This document shows positions 1 through 9,183 of a stretch of DNA of 64,000 bases, one piece after another (position 1 is the stretch's first letter; each line of letters opens with the position of its first letter). The stretch is from Thermorudis peleae (GTDB lineage Bacteria; Chloroflexota; Chloroflexia; Thermomicrobiales; Thermomicrobiaceae): NCBI RefSeq assembly GCF_000744775.1, contig NZ_JQMP01000003.1, positions 1,116,001 to 1,180,000 of the forward strand, in the 5' to 3' direction. The notes beneath the pieces were generated by a model. It searched no databases, was not told the DNA's origin, and worked only from the letters and a program-made list of their open reading frames with translations. A program made the translations under genes and the position numbers.

Positions 1-106
1 GATCGATAAAGTGCGCGGTCTTGAAGTAACCATTACAACGACAGCAAAAACTGACCGCGAGGGGCGGCGGTTGCTCGAGTTACTTGGTATGCCCTTCCGC
101 GATTAG
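1..106 (+). CDS. rplE: 50S ribosomal protein L5, C-terminal end (partial)
   Basis: The reading frame starting at base 2 gives 34 residues ending in [21 protein letters not shown], the typical L5 tail. The 5' part lies before the window. L5 binds 5S rRNA in the central protuberance of the large subunit. The gene stands immediately upstream of rpsZ, as expected in the spc operon. Only the end is visible, but its match to the family tail and the gene order make the call firm. Confidence 0.93.
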   Translation, partial: IDKVRGLEVTITTTAKTDREGRRLLELLGMPFRD

Positions 107-121
107 TCCAAGGGAGGATCG

Positions 122-307
122 ATGGCCAGGAAAGCCCTTATTGTCAAAATGCAAAAGCCGCAGAAGTACGCGGTGCGATATCGCAATCGCTGCAAGCTGT
201 GCGGTCGCCCGCGTGCGTACATGCGGAAGTTTGGCCTCTGCCGCATTTGCTTCCGCCAGCTTGCGCTGCAGGGCAAGCTCCCCGGTGTGACGAAGGCAAG
301 CTGGTAG
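122..307 (+). CDS. rpsZ: 30S ribosomal protein S14, type Z (zinc-binding)
   Basis: This 61-residue protein has the C24-x2-C27 and C40-x2-C43 pairs that bind one zinc ion, which marks it as the short S14 form; the long zinc-free form is about 100 residues. S14 sits in the head of the small subunit. The start at 122 follows a GGGAGG ribosome binding site. It is the second gene of the visible spc operon, 15 bases after rplE. Confidence 0.97.
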   Translation: MARKALIVKMQKPQKYAVRYRNRCKLCGRPRAYMRKFGLCRICFRQLALQGKLPGVTKASW

Positions 308-331
308 CGTGTAGGCAAGGGAGGCGCGCAA

Positions 332-730
332 ATGACGATTACCGATCCAATTGGTGACATGCTCACACGGATTCGCAACGCCCAAATGGGCAAGAAGCAA
401 GAGACGCGTCTACCGGCCTCGCGCATGCTCGTCGAGATCGCGCGGATCTTGAAAGAAGAGGGCTATATAGCTGACTATCACCTCGAGCCAACAACGCCCC
501 GCGCGACACTGGTGATCCGGCTCAAATATCTGCCTGACAAGAAGCCGGCGATTCGTGAGCTGCGCCGTGTCTCGAAGCCTGGGTTGCGAATCTACGTGGG
601 CAAGGAAGAGTTGCCACGAGTCAAAAGTGGCCTTGGCATTGCCATCCTCACGACGTCGCAGGGCGTCATGACGGATGTCGAAGCACGCCGGCGTGGCATC
701 GGCGGCGAGCTGATTTGCACTGTCTTCTAA
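332..730 (+). CDS. rpsH: 30S ribosomal protein S8
   Basis: The 132-residue product starts MTITDPIGDMLTRIRNA and ends with the conserved S8 motif around RRRGIGGELICTVF. S8 binds 16S rRNA helix 21 directly and in other bacteria is the autogenous repressor of the spc operon. GGGAGG lies just before the ATG. Length is standard. The gene lies 24 bases after rpsZ and 33 bases before rplF, consistent with one transcript. Confidence 0.97.
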   Translation: MTITDPIGDMLTRIRNAQMGKKQETRLPASRMLVEIARILKEEGYIADYHLEPTTPRATLVIRLKYLPDKKPAIRELRRVSKPGLRIYVGKEELPRVKSGLGIAILTTSQGVMTDVEARRRGIGGELICTVF

Positions 731-763
731 GGAAACTCGCTGGAAAGTGGAGGAGCGGCAGCG

Positions 764-1309
764 ATGTCACGAATTGGCCGTCGTCCAATTCCGATTCCCG
801 CCGGAGTCGATGTAGCGATCGAGCCAGGATATATCAGGGTCAAGGGGCCAAAGGGAGAGCTGGAGCTGCGCCACGACCCAGGGATTCAGGTGAGCCGACA
901 GGACGGCACGCTGGTGGTGCAGCGTCCGTCTGAGGAGCGACGGTATAAGCAGCTCCATGGACTCTATCGCACGCTGATTGCGAATATGGTTCAGGGAGTA
1001 ACTGAGGGATACCGCAAGGATCTCGAAATTCAAGGCGTTGGGTACCGTGCTGCGTTGGAGGGCAAGACGCTTGTCCTCCAAGTTGGCTATTCACACCCTG
1101 TACGTGTTGAACCACCGGCGGGGATCAGCTTCGTCGTTGAGTCGCCGACGCGTATTGGTGTTGTCGGCATTGATAAGCAACTTGTCGGTGAGATTGCCGC
1201 ACAAATTCGCCGCATTCGTCCGCCTGAACCGTACAAGGGGAAGGGGATTCGTTACCTCGGCGAAGAAGTGCGGCGCAAGGCTGGTAAGACTGGTAAGGTC
1301 AAGAAGTAG
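764..1309 (+). CDS. rplF: 50S ribosomal protein L6
   Basis: The 181-residue product begins [12 protein letters not shown] and ends in a [12 protein letters not shown] segment followed by a lysine-rich tail, the conserved L6 signature near the C-terminus. L6 lies near the sarcin-ricin loop and the factor-binding site of the large subunit. Two tandem L6 domains fit the length. GTGGAGGAGCGGCAGCG precedes the ATG. Position between rpsH and rplR is canonical. Confidence 0.97.
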   Translation: MSRIGRRPIPIPAGVDVAIEPGYIRVKGPKGELELRHDPGIQVSRQDGTLVVQRPSEERRYKQLHGLYRTLIANMVQGVTEGYRKDLEIQGVGYRAALEGKTLVLQVGYSHPVRVEPPAGISFVVESPTRIGVVGIDKQLVGEIAAQIRRIRPPEPYKGKGIRYLGEEVRRKAGKTGKVKK

Positions 1310-1378
1310 CAGAATCGGGTGTGCCAGGGCGAAACGGTCGGCCGAGGATCGCGCTGGCGAGAACCCTAGGAGGACGAT

Positions 1379-1756
1379 ATGGCACGATTTCAATACAAGC
1401 GCCAGCTATCACCGCGAAAGCGGCGACATTTGCGGGTGCGAGCGAAAATCTTTGGGACGCCTGAGCGCCCGCGGTTGAATGTCTTTCGGAGTAATGAACA
1501 TATCTATGCGCAAATTATTGACGATACAAAGGGGCACACGTTAGTTGCGGCCTCAACGCTTGAAAAAGCGGTCCAGGAACGCTTTCCTGCTGAGCACCCC
1601 AAGACCGTTGAGGCGCGGATTGTTGGACTGGTCGTTGGTGAGCGCGCTTTAGCGAAGGGAATTACGCGCGTCGTTTTCGATCGTGGCGGCTATAAGTACC
1701 ACGGACGCGTGAAGGCCCTCGCTGAAGGTGCGCGTGAAGCTGGACTCATTTTCTAG
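1379..1756 (+). CDS. rplR: 50S ribosomal protein L18
   Basis: The 125-residue product has the basic N-terminus typical of L18 ([19 protein letters not shown]) and the closing [25 protein letters not shown] block. L18 binds 5S rRNA with L5. The start follows TAGGAGGACGAT. The 69-base gap after rplF is slightly longer than elsewhere in this operon but holds no evident terminator. Confidence 0.97.
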   Translation: MARFQYKRQLSPRKRRHLRVRAKIFGTPERPRLNVFRSNEHIYAQIIDDTKGHTLVAASTLEKAVQERFPAEHPKTVEARIVGLVVGERALAKGITRVVFDRGGYKYHGRVKALAEGAREAGLIF

Positions 1757-1776
1757 AAACGAGGAGTGATAACGAT

Positions 1777-2352
1777 ATGGGCAAAGGAAGAACGAAAATC
1801 TGGCCGTTTGCCCAGCGGGTCAAACCCGACCAGGTTGGGGATCTCCGGGAGCGTGTGATTCAGATCAACCGGGTCGCGAAGGTCGTGCAGGGAGGACGGC
1901 GCTTCCACTTCTCGAGCGTCGTCGTTGTCGGTGATGGCGAAGGTCATGTTGGGGTAGGGATCGGAAAAGCGACAGAAGTGCCCGACTCCATCCGTAAGGC
2001 CGTTGAAAATGCCAAGAAGCGTCTTATCCGTGTGCCGCTCGACCGACGAACAATCCCTCACGAAATCGAGGTCAAGTTTGGGGCGACGCGAGTACTTATG
2101 CGCCCAGCTGCTCCTGGTACGGGTGTTATTGCCGGTGCTGGTGTGCGAGCTGTCGCCGAAGCGGCAGGTATTCGCGACCTCATTGCCAAATCACATGGCA
2201 GCAACAATCCGGTTAACGTCACCCAGGCCGCTCTGTTGGCTCTGAGTATGCTTGAGTCGCCTGAGCAGGTCGCCGCTCGACGGGGTATCCCAGTAGAGCG
2301 GCTCCGACCACGTAAGCGTGTCCAAGAGGAGTCGGGGGATGGCTGCGCCTAA
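1777..2352 (+). CDS. rpsE: 30S ribosomal protein S5
   Basis: The product is 191 residues. It contains the double-stranded RNA-binding-like N-terminal domain ([24 protein letters not shown]) and the C-terminal domain with [22 protein letters not shown] and GSNNPVNV. S5 acts in decoding accuracy and translocation. A GAGGAG site precedes the ATG. The C-terminus is a little longer than in E. coli, and its last 14 bases overlap the start of rpmD. Confidence 0.97.
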   Translation: MGKGRTKIWPFAQRVKPDQVGDLRERVIQINRVAKVVQGGRRFHFSSVVVVGDGEGHVGVGIGKATEVPDSIRKAVENAKKRLIRVPLDRRTIPHEIEVKFGATRVLMRPAAPGTGVIAGAGVRAVAEAAGIRDLIAKSHGSNNPVNVTQAALLALSMLESPEQVAARRGIPVERLRPRKRVQEESGDGCA

Positions 2353-2584
2353 GCTGCTCCGCATTACGTATATCAAAAGCATGATTGGCTATCCAAAGGA
2401 TCAGCGCGCAACGTTATATGCGCTTGGGTTGCGCCGACTGCATCAGAGTGTGCTGAGGCCCGATACCCCAGCTGTTCGTGGGATGATTGCAAAGGTTCAG
2501 CATCTGGTGCGTGTCGAGCCAGTGGAGGACGATCGGACGGCAAGCGGTGTCCTGTCGGCTGATCGTCAGGAGGTGGCGTCATGA
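2339..2584 (+). CDS. rpmD: 50S ribosomal protein L30
   Basis: The 81-residue product starts [20 protein letters not shown]; the KSxIG and [10 protein letters not shown] motifs define L30. An upstream GTG at 2318 would add seven residues, but the ATG at 2339 has an AGAGGAG site at good spacing and gives the usual N-terminus. It starts inside the end of rpsE. The tail of about 20 residues after the usual L30 end is an extension of unknown role. Confidence 0.94.
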   Translation: MAAPKLLRITYIKSMIGYPKDQRATLYALGLRRLHQSVLRPDTPAVRGMIAKVQHLVRVEPVEDDRTASGVLSADRQEVAS

Positions 2585-3021
2585 AGTTGCATGATTTGCG
2601 GCCCGCTCCGGGTGCTCACCGACCGAAAGTGCGAGTTGGCCGCGGAATTGCTGCTGGCAAAGGGAAGACTGCGGGCCGTGGCACGAAAGGGCAAAAGGCA
2701 CGAAACAAAGTTCGGCCCGGGTTTGAAGGTGGCCAGAACCCGCTCTACATGCGGCTTGGGCGGAAGCGTGGCTTTCGGAACCCGTTTAAGCTGGTCTACG
2801 AAGTGGTCAACGTCGGAGTGCTGAACGCGCTTGAAGTCGATGGGCCGATCACCCCAGAAGTGCTCTTTGCGCATCGCCTAATTCGCGGGCTTGAGTATCC
2901 TGTCAAAATTCTTGGCGATGGTGACGTAACTCGACCGTTGCATGTTCGCGCCCATGCGTTCTCAGAAAGTGCGCGAGAGAAAATTGCCGCCGCTGGCGGA
3001 ACGGTGGAGGTTATCGCCTAA
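2581..3021 (+). CDS. rplO: 50S ribosomal protein L15
   Basis: The product is 146 residues, beginning [22 protein letters not shown] and followed by the glycine- and basic-rich segment [16 protein letters not shown] that threads through 23S rRNA. L15 is a late-assembly protein of the large subunit. The start overlaps the rpmD stop as ATGA, suggesting translational coupling, and its own stop overlaps the secY start. Confidence 0.97.
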   Translation: MKLHDLRPAPGAHRPKVRVGRGIAAGKGKTAGRGTKGQKARNKVRPGFEGGQNPLYMRLGRKRGFRNPFKLVYEVVNVGVLNALEVDGPITPEVLFAHRLIRGLEYPVKILGDGDVTRPLHVRAHAFSESAREKIAAAGGTVEVIA

Positions 3022-4319
3022 TGCTCCAAAACGTCCTCAATGCCTTTAAACTGCCCGATCTCCGACGCCGGATCTTTATGACGATCGGCTTGCTTATTGT
3101 CTTCCGCTTTATTGCAACCATTCCGGTGCCTGGTGTCGATCGGGCAGCGCTGAATCGTCTTCTTGAGACGAACCAGTTGCTCGGCGTGCTTAATCTCTTT
3201 TCAGGGAGCACGCTCACGCATTTTTCAATTGTCGCGATGGGAGTGTATCCCTACATCACGGCCTCAATCATCATGCAACTCCTGACGCCCGTCATTCCAA
3301 GCCTTGCCGAGCTTTCCAAAGAGGGCAACTATGGCCGGATGAAGATTAATCAGTACACGCACTGGCTTACGGTTCCGATTGCCTTGCTGCAAGGCTATGG
3401 GCAGGCAGTTCTTATGGCGCGGGCAAATGTGCTCCGCGACTTTGGGCTTTTCAACAGCTCGACCGCTCTGCGGAGCATTGCTCTGCTGCTTATGATGACC
3501 GCTGGAACCATTTTCCTCGTCTGGCTCGGTGAGCTGATCACTGAGTTTGGTATTGGCAATGGCATCTCTATCATCATTTTTGGTGGGATCGTTGCTCGCT
3601 TGCCGGCTGCAGTAGCCCGACTGGTTACGGGTGGGACACTGACACAAAACCTCATTGGTACCGTTGCCTTTGCCGCGATCGGTATTCTCACCATTGTTGG
3701 GATCGTGTTGCTCACGGAAGGACAACGCCGCATTCCGGTGCAGTATGCGCGCCGTGTCCGGCACGGCCGTGTCTATGGTGGAGGAACTACGTATATTCCG
3801 CTGAAAGTTAATTCTGCTGGCATGATTCCGTTGATTTTCGCAATTAGCATCCTGCTCTTGCCAGGCTTAATTGCGAATTTCTTTGCGACATCCGAACGTC
3901 CATGGCTGCGCGACCTTGCCGGTGGTATTGCAGCAGCGTTCAATCCAAATGGGTTGCTTTACCAGATCGCATACTTCATTCTCGTTATTGCCTTCACCTA
4001 CTTCTACACGATGGTGCTCTTCCAGCAGCAGAATATTGCCGAAACGCTGCAGCGCCAGGGGGCCTTTATCCCGGGTATCCGCCCAGGGCGCATGACCGAT
4101 GAATATCTGACGCGGGTATTGATGCGTATTACGCTTCTTGGCGCTATCGGATTGGGCATTGTGGCAGTGTTGCCCTATCTGATTGCCAAGATCACGGGGG
4201 TGACGATCCTTTACCTGAGCGCCACATCGCTGTTAATTGTGGTTGGAGTGGCGATCGACACTATGCGGCAACTTGAAGCGCAGCTGCTCATGCGCAATTA
4301 TCAGGGCTTCATCCAGTAG
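3021..4319 (+). CDS. secY: Protein translocase channel subunit SecY
   Basis: The 432-residue polytopic membrane protein forms the protein-conducting channel of the Sec translocon with SecE and SecG. About ten hydrophobic segments are visible, and the family motifs GIGNGISIIIFGGIVARLP and RRIPVQYARR are present, the latter in the cytosolic loop that contacts SecA and the ribosome. The start overlaps the rplO stop by one base (TAATG). Its place between rplO and adk is typical of bacterial spc operons. Confidence 0.97.
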   Translation: MLQNVLNAFKLPDLRRRIFMTIGLLIVFRFIATIPVPGVDRAALNRLLETNQLLGVLNLFSGSTLTHFSIVAMGVYPYITASIIMQLLTPVIPSLAELSKEGNYGRMKINQYTHWLTVPIALLQGYGQAVLMARANVLRDFGLFNSSTALRSIALLLMMTAGTIFLVWLGELITEFGIGNGISIIIFGGIVARLPAAVARLVTGGTLTQNLIGTVAFAAIGILTIVGIVLLTEGQRRIPVQYARRVRHGRVYGGGTTYIPLKVNSAGMIPLIFAISILLLPGLIANFFATSERPWLRDLAGGIAAAFNPNGLLYQIAYFILVIAFTYFYTMVLFQQQNIAETLQRQGAFIPGIRPGRMTDEYLTRVLMRITLLGAIGLGIVAVLPYLIAKITGVTILYLSATSLLIVVGVAIDTMRQLEAQLLMRNYQGFIQ

Positions 4320-4329
4320 GCGGTGCAAG

Positions 4330-5040
4330 ATGGCAGAGCGGCGGCACGTCCTGATCATTGGCCCACAAGGCTCCGGGAAAGGGACGCAGGCGGCGCGTGT
4401 CGCTCCGGCACTGGGTTTAGTGCATGTCGCAATGGGCGATCTCTTTCGCTCCCTGATGCAGCACGATACCCCACTCGCTCGTGAGGTTCGCTCGTACTAC
4501 GATCGCGGGGCCCTCGTTCCGGATGAACTCACGCTACGCGTACTCTTGGCTCATCTTGATGAGCTCGCTGAGCGCGATGGTGCCTACCAGGGAACGCTGC
4601 TGGATGGTTTCCCGCGTACTCGTGCCCAAGCTGAGGCGCTCGATCGCGTGTTAGCTGAGCGGCACGAGCAGATTGCGGCGGTTGTGGAGCTGGCTGTTCC
4701 ACGAACCGTGCTCATTGAACGATTGAGTGGCCGTTTGATCTGCCCTCAATGTGGGGCGGTATATCATCGCGTTTTCGCGCCACCGCAGGTGCCTGGCCGT
4801 TGCGACCGCTGTGGGGGCGAGTTGATCCAGCGTTCTGATGATACGCCAGAGGCGATCGCACGGCGCTTGGATCTTTACGAGGAGCAGACTGCCCCTCTGC
4901 TTGAGTACTATCGCCAGCGTGGCCTGCTGCTGACGGTAAACGGCGATCAGCCGATTGAGCAAGTCACGCATGAACTTATTGCTGCGCTTCGTCCACGGCT
5001 TGAGGATTCGCATGGCAATCACGCTGAAATCACATCGTGA
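4330..5040 (+). CDS. adk: Adenylate kinase (zinc LID type)
   Basis: The enzyme interconverts ATP + AMP and 2 ADP. The chosen ATG at 4330 gives 236 residues and the N-terminus RRHVLIIGPQGSGKGTQA, which carries the P-loop directly after the first strand; an in-frame start at 4237 lies inside secY and is unlikely. The LID domain has CPQCGAVYH and CDRCGG, a four-cysteine zinc site typical of Gram-positive and thermophilic adenylate kinases. The DGFPRT motif is present. It lies 10 bases after secY and overlaps map by 29 bases. The Shine-Dalgarno signal is weak, so coupling to secY is likely. Confidence 0.95.
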   Translation: MAERRHVLIIGPQGSGKGTQAARVAPALGLVHVAMGDLFRSLMQHDTPLAREVRSYYDRGALVPDELTLRVLLAHLDELAERDGAYQGTLLDGFPRTRAQAEALDRVLAERHEQIAAVVELAVPRTVLIERLSGRLICPQCGAVYHRVFAPPQVPGRCDRCGGELIQRSDDTPEAIARRLDLYEEQTAPLLEYYRQRGLLLTVNGDQPIEQVTHELIAALRPRLEDSHGNHAEITS

Positions 5041-5767
5041 AATCGCACTCATGCACCAAGCCGGCCGCATTCTGGCTTCGATCTTGGCCGAGCTTTCTAC
5101 GGCAGCTCGACCAGGGATGACAACCCGTGAACTTGATCACCTAGCCTGTCGCTGGATTCAGGAAGCGGGTGCTGAGCCAGTGTTTCTTGGCTATCGCGGC
5201 TATCCAGCTTGCCTCTGCACGTCTGTCAACGACGAAGTCCTTCACGGCATTCCAGGATCGCGTCGATTAGAAGCAGGAGACCTACTCTCACTTGATCTCG
5301 GCTTGCGCTTTCACGGTTTAGTCGTCGATGCGGCTGTAACGGTGATTGTTGGAGATTCCGTCCATCCTGAAGCTGCCCGCTTGATTACCGCAACGGAAGA
5401 GGCATTTTGGGCTGGCTGTGCCGCAGCACAGCCAGGCAACCGGGTTGGCGATATCGGGGCAGCAATTGAGGATGTTGCACGTCGGTATGGCTATGCGGTT
5501 ATTGCTGACTATGGTGGGCATGGGGTGGGGCTTGGGCTGCATGAGGAACCTTCGGTCCCGAATACAGGCCCGGCTGGGCGTGGCCCATTATTGCGGGCGG
5601 GGATGACACTCGCAATTGAGCCGATGTTGACGAATGGGTCAGGTGAAACAGTTGTGCGTCCTGATGGATGGACTGTGGTCACAAAAGATGGTGGCCTTGC
5701 GACTCACTATGAGCACACGGTGCTGGTGAGCGAGACGGGACCGATCGTATTGACAATGGCGGAATGA
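5012..5767 (+). CDS. map: Methionine aminopeptidase, type I
   Basis: This M24-family metallopeptidase removes the initiator methionine from new proteins. The 251-residue product (start 5012, preceded by GAGGATT) shows the five metal ligands of the fold: Asp in LSLDLGL, Asp in VVDAAVT, His in GGHGVG, Glu in AIEPM and Glu in HYEHT. There is no N-terminal zinc extension. The start lies within the adk 3' end. Its last codons overlap the -35 box of the infA promoter, so the gene end doubles as regulatory DNA. Confidence 0.95.
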   Translation: MAITLKSHREIALMHQAGRILASILAELSTAARPGMTTRELDHLACRWIQEAGAEPVFLGYRGYPACLCTSVNDEVLHGIPGSRRLEAGDLLSLDLGLRFHGLVVDAAVTVIVGDSVHPEAARLITATEEAFWAGCAAAQPGNRVGDIGAAIEDVARRYGYAVIADYGGHGVGLGLHEEPSVPNTGPAGRGPLLRAGMTLAIEPMLTNGSGETVVRPDGWTVVTKDGGLATHYEHTVLVSETGPIVLTMAE

Positions 5768-5778
5768 TGCGCTATGTT
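5750..5778 (+). promoter_or_regulatory. Sigma-A type promoter for infA and the alpha operon
   Basis: TTGACA (5750-5755), a 17-base spacer and TATGTT (5773-5778) lie across the stop codon of map. An alternative -10, TATACT, starts at 5778 but leaves a 22-base spacer. The position implies that infA-rpmJ-rpsM-rpsK-rpsD-rpoA-rplQ can be transcribed independently of the upstream spc genes. Confidence 0.65.
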
Positions 5779-5830
5779 ATACTTTCGCTTTGTGGCGCGT
5801 GCGCACGTGTGCGCATGAGTGGGGTGGTGT

Positions 5831-6052
5831 GTGCCGAAGAAGGATGTCATTGAAGTTGAGGGCACCGTGACAGAAGCGCTGCCGAACGCGATGTTCCGCG
5901 TGCAGCTCGACACGGGGCATGAGGTGTTAGCTCACGTCTCCGGGAAATTGCGCGTTAACTTCATCCGAATTCTCCCTGGAGATCGTGTCCGGGTTGAACT
6001 GTCACCGTATGATCTGACACGCGGGCGCATTACGTATCGGCTGCGCGGCTGA
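5831..6052 (+). CDS. infA: Translation initiation factor IF-1
   Basis: IF-1 binds the A site of the 30S subunit during initiation. The GTG at 5831 gives a 73-residue protein starting (V)[19 protein letters not shown], matching the usual OB-fold factor in length and N-terminus; an upstream GTG at 5819 would add four residues (GWC) not typical of the family. [19 protein letters not shown] is the conserved rRNA-binding stretch. It follows its own promoter and precedes rpmJ by 23 bases. Confidence 0.95.
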   Translation: MPKKDVIEVEGTVTEALPNAMFRVQLDTGHEVLAHVSGKLRVNFIRILPGDRVRVELSPYDLTRGRITYRLRG

Positions 6053-6075
6053 CGGTTGGGTCAGGAGGGAATGCG

Positions 6076-6189
6076 ATGAAGGTGGCTTCATCAGTGAAGC
6101 GTCGCTGCGATAAGTGCCGGATTATTCGCCGCCACGGCGTTGTCCGTGTGATCTGCACTAACCCGAAGCACAAGCAGCGCCAGGGCTAG
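6076..6189 (+). CDS. rpmJ: 50S ribosomal protein L36 (zinc-binding)
   Basis: A 37-codon gene starts at the ATG at 6076, after TCAGGAGGGAATGCG. The product begins [14 protein letters not shown] and carries C11, C14, C27 and H32, the zinc ribbon of the L36 form that needs zinc. L36 is the smallest large-subunit protein. An earlier ATG at 6071 runs directly into a stop. The position between infA and rpsM is canonical. Confidence 0.96.
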   Translation: MKVASSVKRRCDKCRIIRRHGVVRVICTNPKHKQRQG

Positions 6190-6205
6190 TAGGGGGTGTG
6201 TGACA

Positions 6206-6595
6206 ATGGCCCGCATTGCTGGCGTTGATCTCCCGCGCGATGAACGGGTTGAAATTGCCTTAACGCGCATTTACGGCATTGGTCTCTCAACGTCGAAAAA
6301 GCTGCTGGCGCGCACGGGGATTGATCCAAACACCCGCGTTCGCGACTTGACTGATGACGAGGTACAACGACTACGCGACATTATCGAAAAGGAAATGGTC
6401 GTTGAAGGAGACCTCCGCCGAGAGGTCGCGATGAACATCAAGCGCTTAATCGATATTGGTTGCTATCGCGGGCTGCGCCATCGTCGCGGTCTTCCGGTGC
6501 GTGGTCAGCGCACGCGGACGAATGCGCGAACGCGGAAAGGGCCACGGCCGCGAATTGGTGCGGCAAAAAAGGCCAAGCGCCAGCAGGCGGCGTAG
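6206..6595 (+). CDS. rpsM: 30S ribosomal protein S13
   Basis: The 129-residue product begins [26 protein letters not shown] and ends in the basic [25 protein letters not shown] tail that contacts the P-site tRNA. A GTG at 6200 would add two residues (MT); the ATG at 6206 matches the family N-terminus. AGTAGGGGGT upstream serves as ribosome binding site. S13 forms intersubunit bridges with L5. Confidence 0.96.
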   Translation: MARIAGVDLPRDERVEIALTRIYGIGLSTSKKLLARTGIDPNTRVRDLTDDEVQRLRDIIEKEMVVEGDLRREVAMNIKRLIDIGCYRGLRHRRGLPVRGQRTRTNARTRKGPRPRIGAAKKAKRQQAA

Positions 6596-6635
6596 TGCGG
6601 GCAGGATATGCTGAGACGAGGCAAGGGGGCAAGGC

Positions 6636-7052
6636 ATGGCTGACCGGCGGCGAGGAGCCCAGCGAGGGCGGACGACAACCCGTCTCCGCCGGCGTGAACG
6701 GAAGAATATCCCGCGTGGGCGTGCCTATATCCAGGCGACCTTCAACAACACGATCGTGACGATGACTGATCCCAATGGAAACGTCATCGCCTGGGCCAGT
6801 GCGGGGTCGTCGGGCTTTAAGGGCTCGCGGAAGAGCACGCCGTACGCCGCACAGGTGGCAGCGGAAAATGCTGCACGAAAGGCAATGGAGCACGGCATGC
6901 GTCAGGTCGATGTCTTTGTGAAAGGACCGGGCGCAGGCCGAGAGATGGCGATTCGCGCACTGCAAGCCGCGGGCCTGCAAGTGCTCTCAATTACGGACAT
7001 TACGCCGGTGCCGCATAACGGGTGCCGGCCACCGAAGCGTCGCCGTACGTAA
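6636..7052 (+). CDS. rpsK: 30S ribosomal protein S11
   Basis: The 138-residue product has an arginine-rich N-terminus, then the S11 core: [36 protein letters not shown] and the closing [19 protein letters not shown]11 lies on the platform near the Shine-Dalgarno duplex. GGCAAGGGGGCAAGGC precedes the start. The order rpsM-rpsK-rpsD-rpoA is the standard alpha operon. Confidence 0.97.
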   Translation: MADRRRGAQRGRTTTRLRRRERKNIPRGRAYIQATFNNTIVTMTDPNGNVIAWASAGSSGFKGSRKSTPYAAQVAAENAARKAMEHGMRQVDVFVKGPGAGREMAIRALQAAGLQVLSITDITPVPHNGCRPPKRRRT

Positions 7053-7098
7053 GACATACCTAACCGGTTGTGTTGCCCGGATGGGCAAAGGAGGATGA

Positions 7099-7734
7099 AT
7101 GGGACGATATATTGGCCCAGTCTGCCGACTGTGCCGTCGTGAAGGCATCAAGCTCTACTTAAAGGGCGAGCGTTGCTTTGGGCCCAAATGCCCGATCACG
7201 AAGCGACGAGGCGCTCCAGGGCAGCATGGCCAGCAGCGCACTCGCCGACCTTCGGAGTATGCGCTTCAGCTTCGCGAGAAGCAGAAGCTGAAGAGGATTT
7301 ACGGAATTCTTGAGCGCCAGTTCCGTCGTCACTTCGACGAGGCGGAACGGCGGCCTGGTCTTACCGGCGATAATCTCTTGCAGATTCTCGAGACACGGCT
7401 GGACAACGTTGTCTACCGTCTCGGCTTTGCTGACTCACGGCGCCAGGCGCGCCAGCTTGTCCGGCATGGCCACTTCCTCGTCAACGGGCGTAAGACCGAT
7501 ATTCCGTCCTACCTGGTGCGCCCGGGTGACATCATTGCGGTGCGGCCACAGAGTCGCGAACGGGAATATTTCCAAATTGTCGCGGAGACTGCGGCATCGA
7601 AACCGGTGCCGAGCTGGCTCGTACGCGACTTGGAGACGTTGAGCGGTCGTGTCGTGAGCTTGCCAACTCGCGACCAGATTGACTTGCCACCCATTAATAC
7701 TCAGCTGGTCGTTGAGTGGTACAGCCGTCGGTAG
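7099..7734 (+). CDS. rpsD: 30S ribosomal protein S4 (zinc-binding form)
   Basis: The 211-residue product starts [17 protein letters not shown]9, C12, C26 and C31 form the zinc knuckle of the zinc-dependent S4 form. The S4 RNA-binding domain follows ([30 protein letters not shown]). S4 is a primary 16S binder and in other bacteria an autogenous regulator of the alpha operon. AAAGGAGGATGA precedes the ATG. S14, S4 and L36 here are all in their zinc-binding forms. Confidence 0.97.
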   Translation: MGRYIGPVCRLCRREGIKLYLKGERCFGPKCPITKRRGAPGQHGQQRTRRPSEYALQLREKQKLKRIYGILERQFRRHFDEAERRPGLTGDNLLQILETRLDNVVYRLGFADSRRQARQLVRHGHFLVNGRKTDIPSYLVRPGDIIAVRPQSREREYFQIVAETAASKPVPSWLVRDLETLSGRVVSLPTRDQIDLPPINTQLVVEWYSRR

Positions 7735-7794
7735 TGTGCAGGTCGAACTCTGGCATTGCGTCACGAACACATCCTGCGGGAGGGCTGAATAGCC

Positions 7795-8793
7795 GTGTTA
7801 GAATTTGCCCGACCTCGCGTAACGCAAACGCATGGAGCGCCTGGATATGGGCGGTTTGTCATTGAACCACTCGATCCAGGCTATGGAACGACCTTGGGCA
7901 ATGCTTTGCGCCGAATTCTGCTGCGCTCGTTGCCGGGCGCAGCGATCAGCCGTATTCGTATCACCGGCGTTTGGCATGAGTTCTCGGCAGTCGAGGGTGT
8001 CCGTGAGGACGTTACGGAGATTGTCCTGAACCTCAAGGGCGTCCGACTGCGCGTCGTCACACCGTTTGAGAACGAAGTGCGTGCAACGCTCTTTGCTCAA
8101 GGCGAAGGGGTTGTACGCGCTGGAGACATTGAGTGGCCGAGCGAAGTCGAAGTAGTCAACCCAGATCACTATATCGCCACGCTCGATAACGAAGATTCGC
8201 GACTTGAGATGGATTTGTGGATTCGGCGTGGGCGTGGATATTTGCCTGCCGAAGCGCAGCAGATTCGCACGATCGGTGAGATTCCGATTGATGCGATTTT
8301 TACGCCAATTCAAAAGGTGAACTTTGTCGTTGAACATACGCGTGTTGGACAGTTCACAGATTACGATCGGCTGATTATTGAAATCATCACTGATGGAACA
8401 ATTGATCCCGCTGATGCGCTTTCGCAAGCTGCCCGAATTCTCGTCGACCACGCGCGGATTATCGCGGAGTATGAGCCAGAGCTTGCGGGCGAGGCTGCAT
8501 CAACTGGTATCAGTGGCGCAGGTGATCGCCCGCTGTCCGATTTGGGCCTTTCTCAGCGTGTCCTGAACGCGCTGCGTTCTCGCCAGTTTGAACGTGTCTC
8601 GCAGCTTTTGGCTGCCAAGCCGGATCAACTTCTGGCGATTCGCAACTTTGGACCACGGGCGTTGCAAGAGGTTCGTGACCGTTTGCGCGCGCTTGGCTAC
8701 ACCGAGGGTCCTCTCTTTGCTGAACCCTCAGGGGGCTTCGGTGAGGATGAGGAGAGTAATCTGCACGATTTGATCGAACAGGAAGGGACGTAA
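7795..8793 (+). CDS. rpoA: DNA-directed RNA polymerase alpha subunit
   Basis: The 332-residue product has the N-terminal assembly domain (GYGTTLGNALRRILLRSLPGAAI) and, after an acidic/Ala-rich linker near residue 235, the C-terminal helix-hairpin-helix domain (LGLSQRVLNALRSRQFERVSQLLA, RNFGPRALQEVRDRL), which contacts UP elements and activators. It starts with GTG after GCGGGAGGGCTGAATAGCC. Alpha dimers nucleate polymerase assembly. rplQ follows after only three bases. Confidence 0.97.
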   Translation: MLEFARPRVTQTHGAPGYGRFVIEPLDPGYGTTLGNALRRILLRSLPGAAISRIRITGVWHEFSAVEGVREDVTEIVLNLKGVRLRVVTPFENEVRATLFAQGEGVVRAGDIEWPSEVEVVNPDHYIATLDNEDSRLEMDLWIRRGRGYLPAEAQQIRTIGEIPIDAIFTPIQKVNFVVEHTRVGQFTDYDRLIIEIITDGTIDPADALSQAARILVDHARIIAEYEPELAGEAASTGISGAGDRPLSDLGLSQRVLNALRSRQFERVSQLLAAKPDQLLAIRNFGPRALQEVRDRLRALGYTEGPLFAEPSGGFGEDEESNLHDLIEQEGT

Positions 8794-8796
8794 GGG

Positions 8797-9150
8797 ATGC
8801 GCCATCGCAAGGCTGGGCGGAAATTCCATCGTACGACCAACCAGCGGAAGGCGCTGTTCCGTAACCTTGCCATTTCGCTCATTTTGCATGAGCGGATTCG
8901 CACAACTGAGGCGAAGGCGAAGAGCCTTCGACCGTATGTTGAGCGCCTGGTAACTATCGCCCGGGAGGATACCGAGCACCATCGCCGGTTGGTTCGCGCA
9001 CGCATTCCTGATGAGCGTGCGGTGGCAAAGCTCTTCGAAGTGATTGCGCCGCGATTCCAGGGACAGCCTGGCGGCTATACTCGGATTTATAAGCTGGGCA
9101 CGCGGCGTGGAGATGGTGCGCCAATGGCGCTCATCGAGTTCGTTGCCTAG
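8797..9150 (+). CDS. rplQ: 50S ribosomal protein L17
   Basis: The 117-residue product begins MRHRKAGRKFHRTTNQRKALFRNL, the L17 signature, and ends at the usual bacterial length with GDGAPMALIEFVA. L17 lies near the exit tunnel. It starts three bases after the rpoA stop with GGAAGGGACG overlapping the rpoA end, so translation is probably coupled. Confidence 0.97.
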   Translation: MRHRKAGRKFHRTTNQRKALFRNLAISLILHERIRTTEAKAKSLRPYVERLVTIAREDTEHHRRLVRARIPDERAVAKLFEVIAPRFQGQPGGYTRIYKLGTRRGDGAPMALIEFVA

Positions 9151-9183
9151 CGTTGTGTGGGATAGCCCAGTGCAGCAGGCAGC

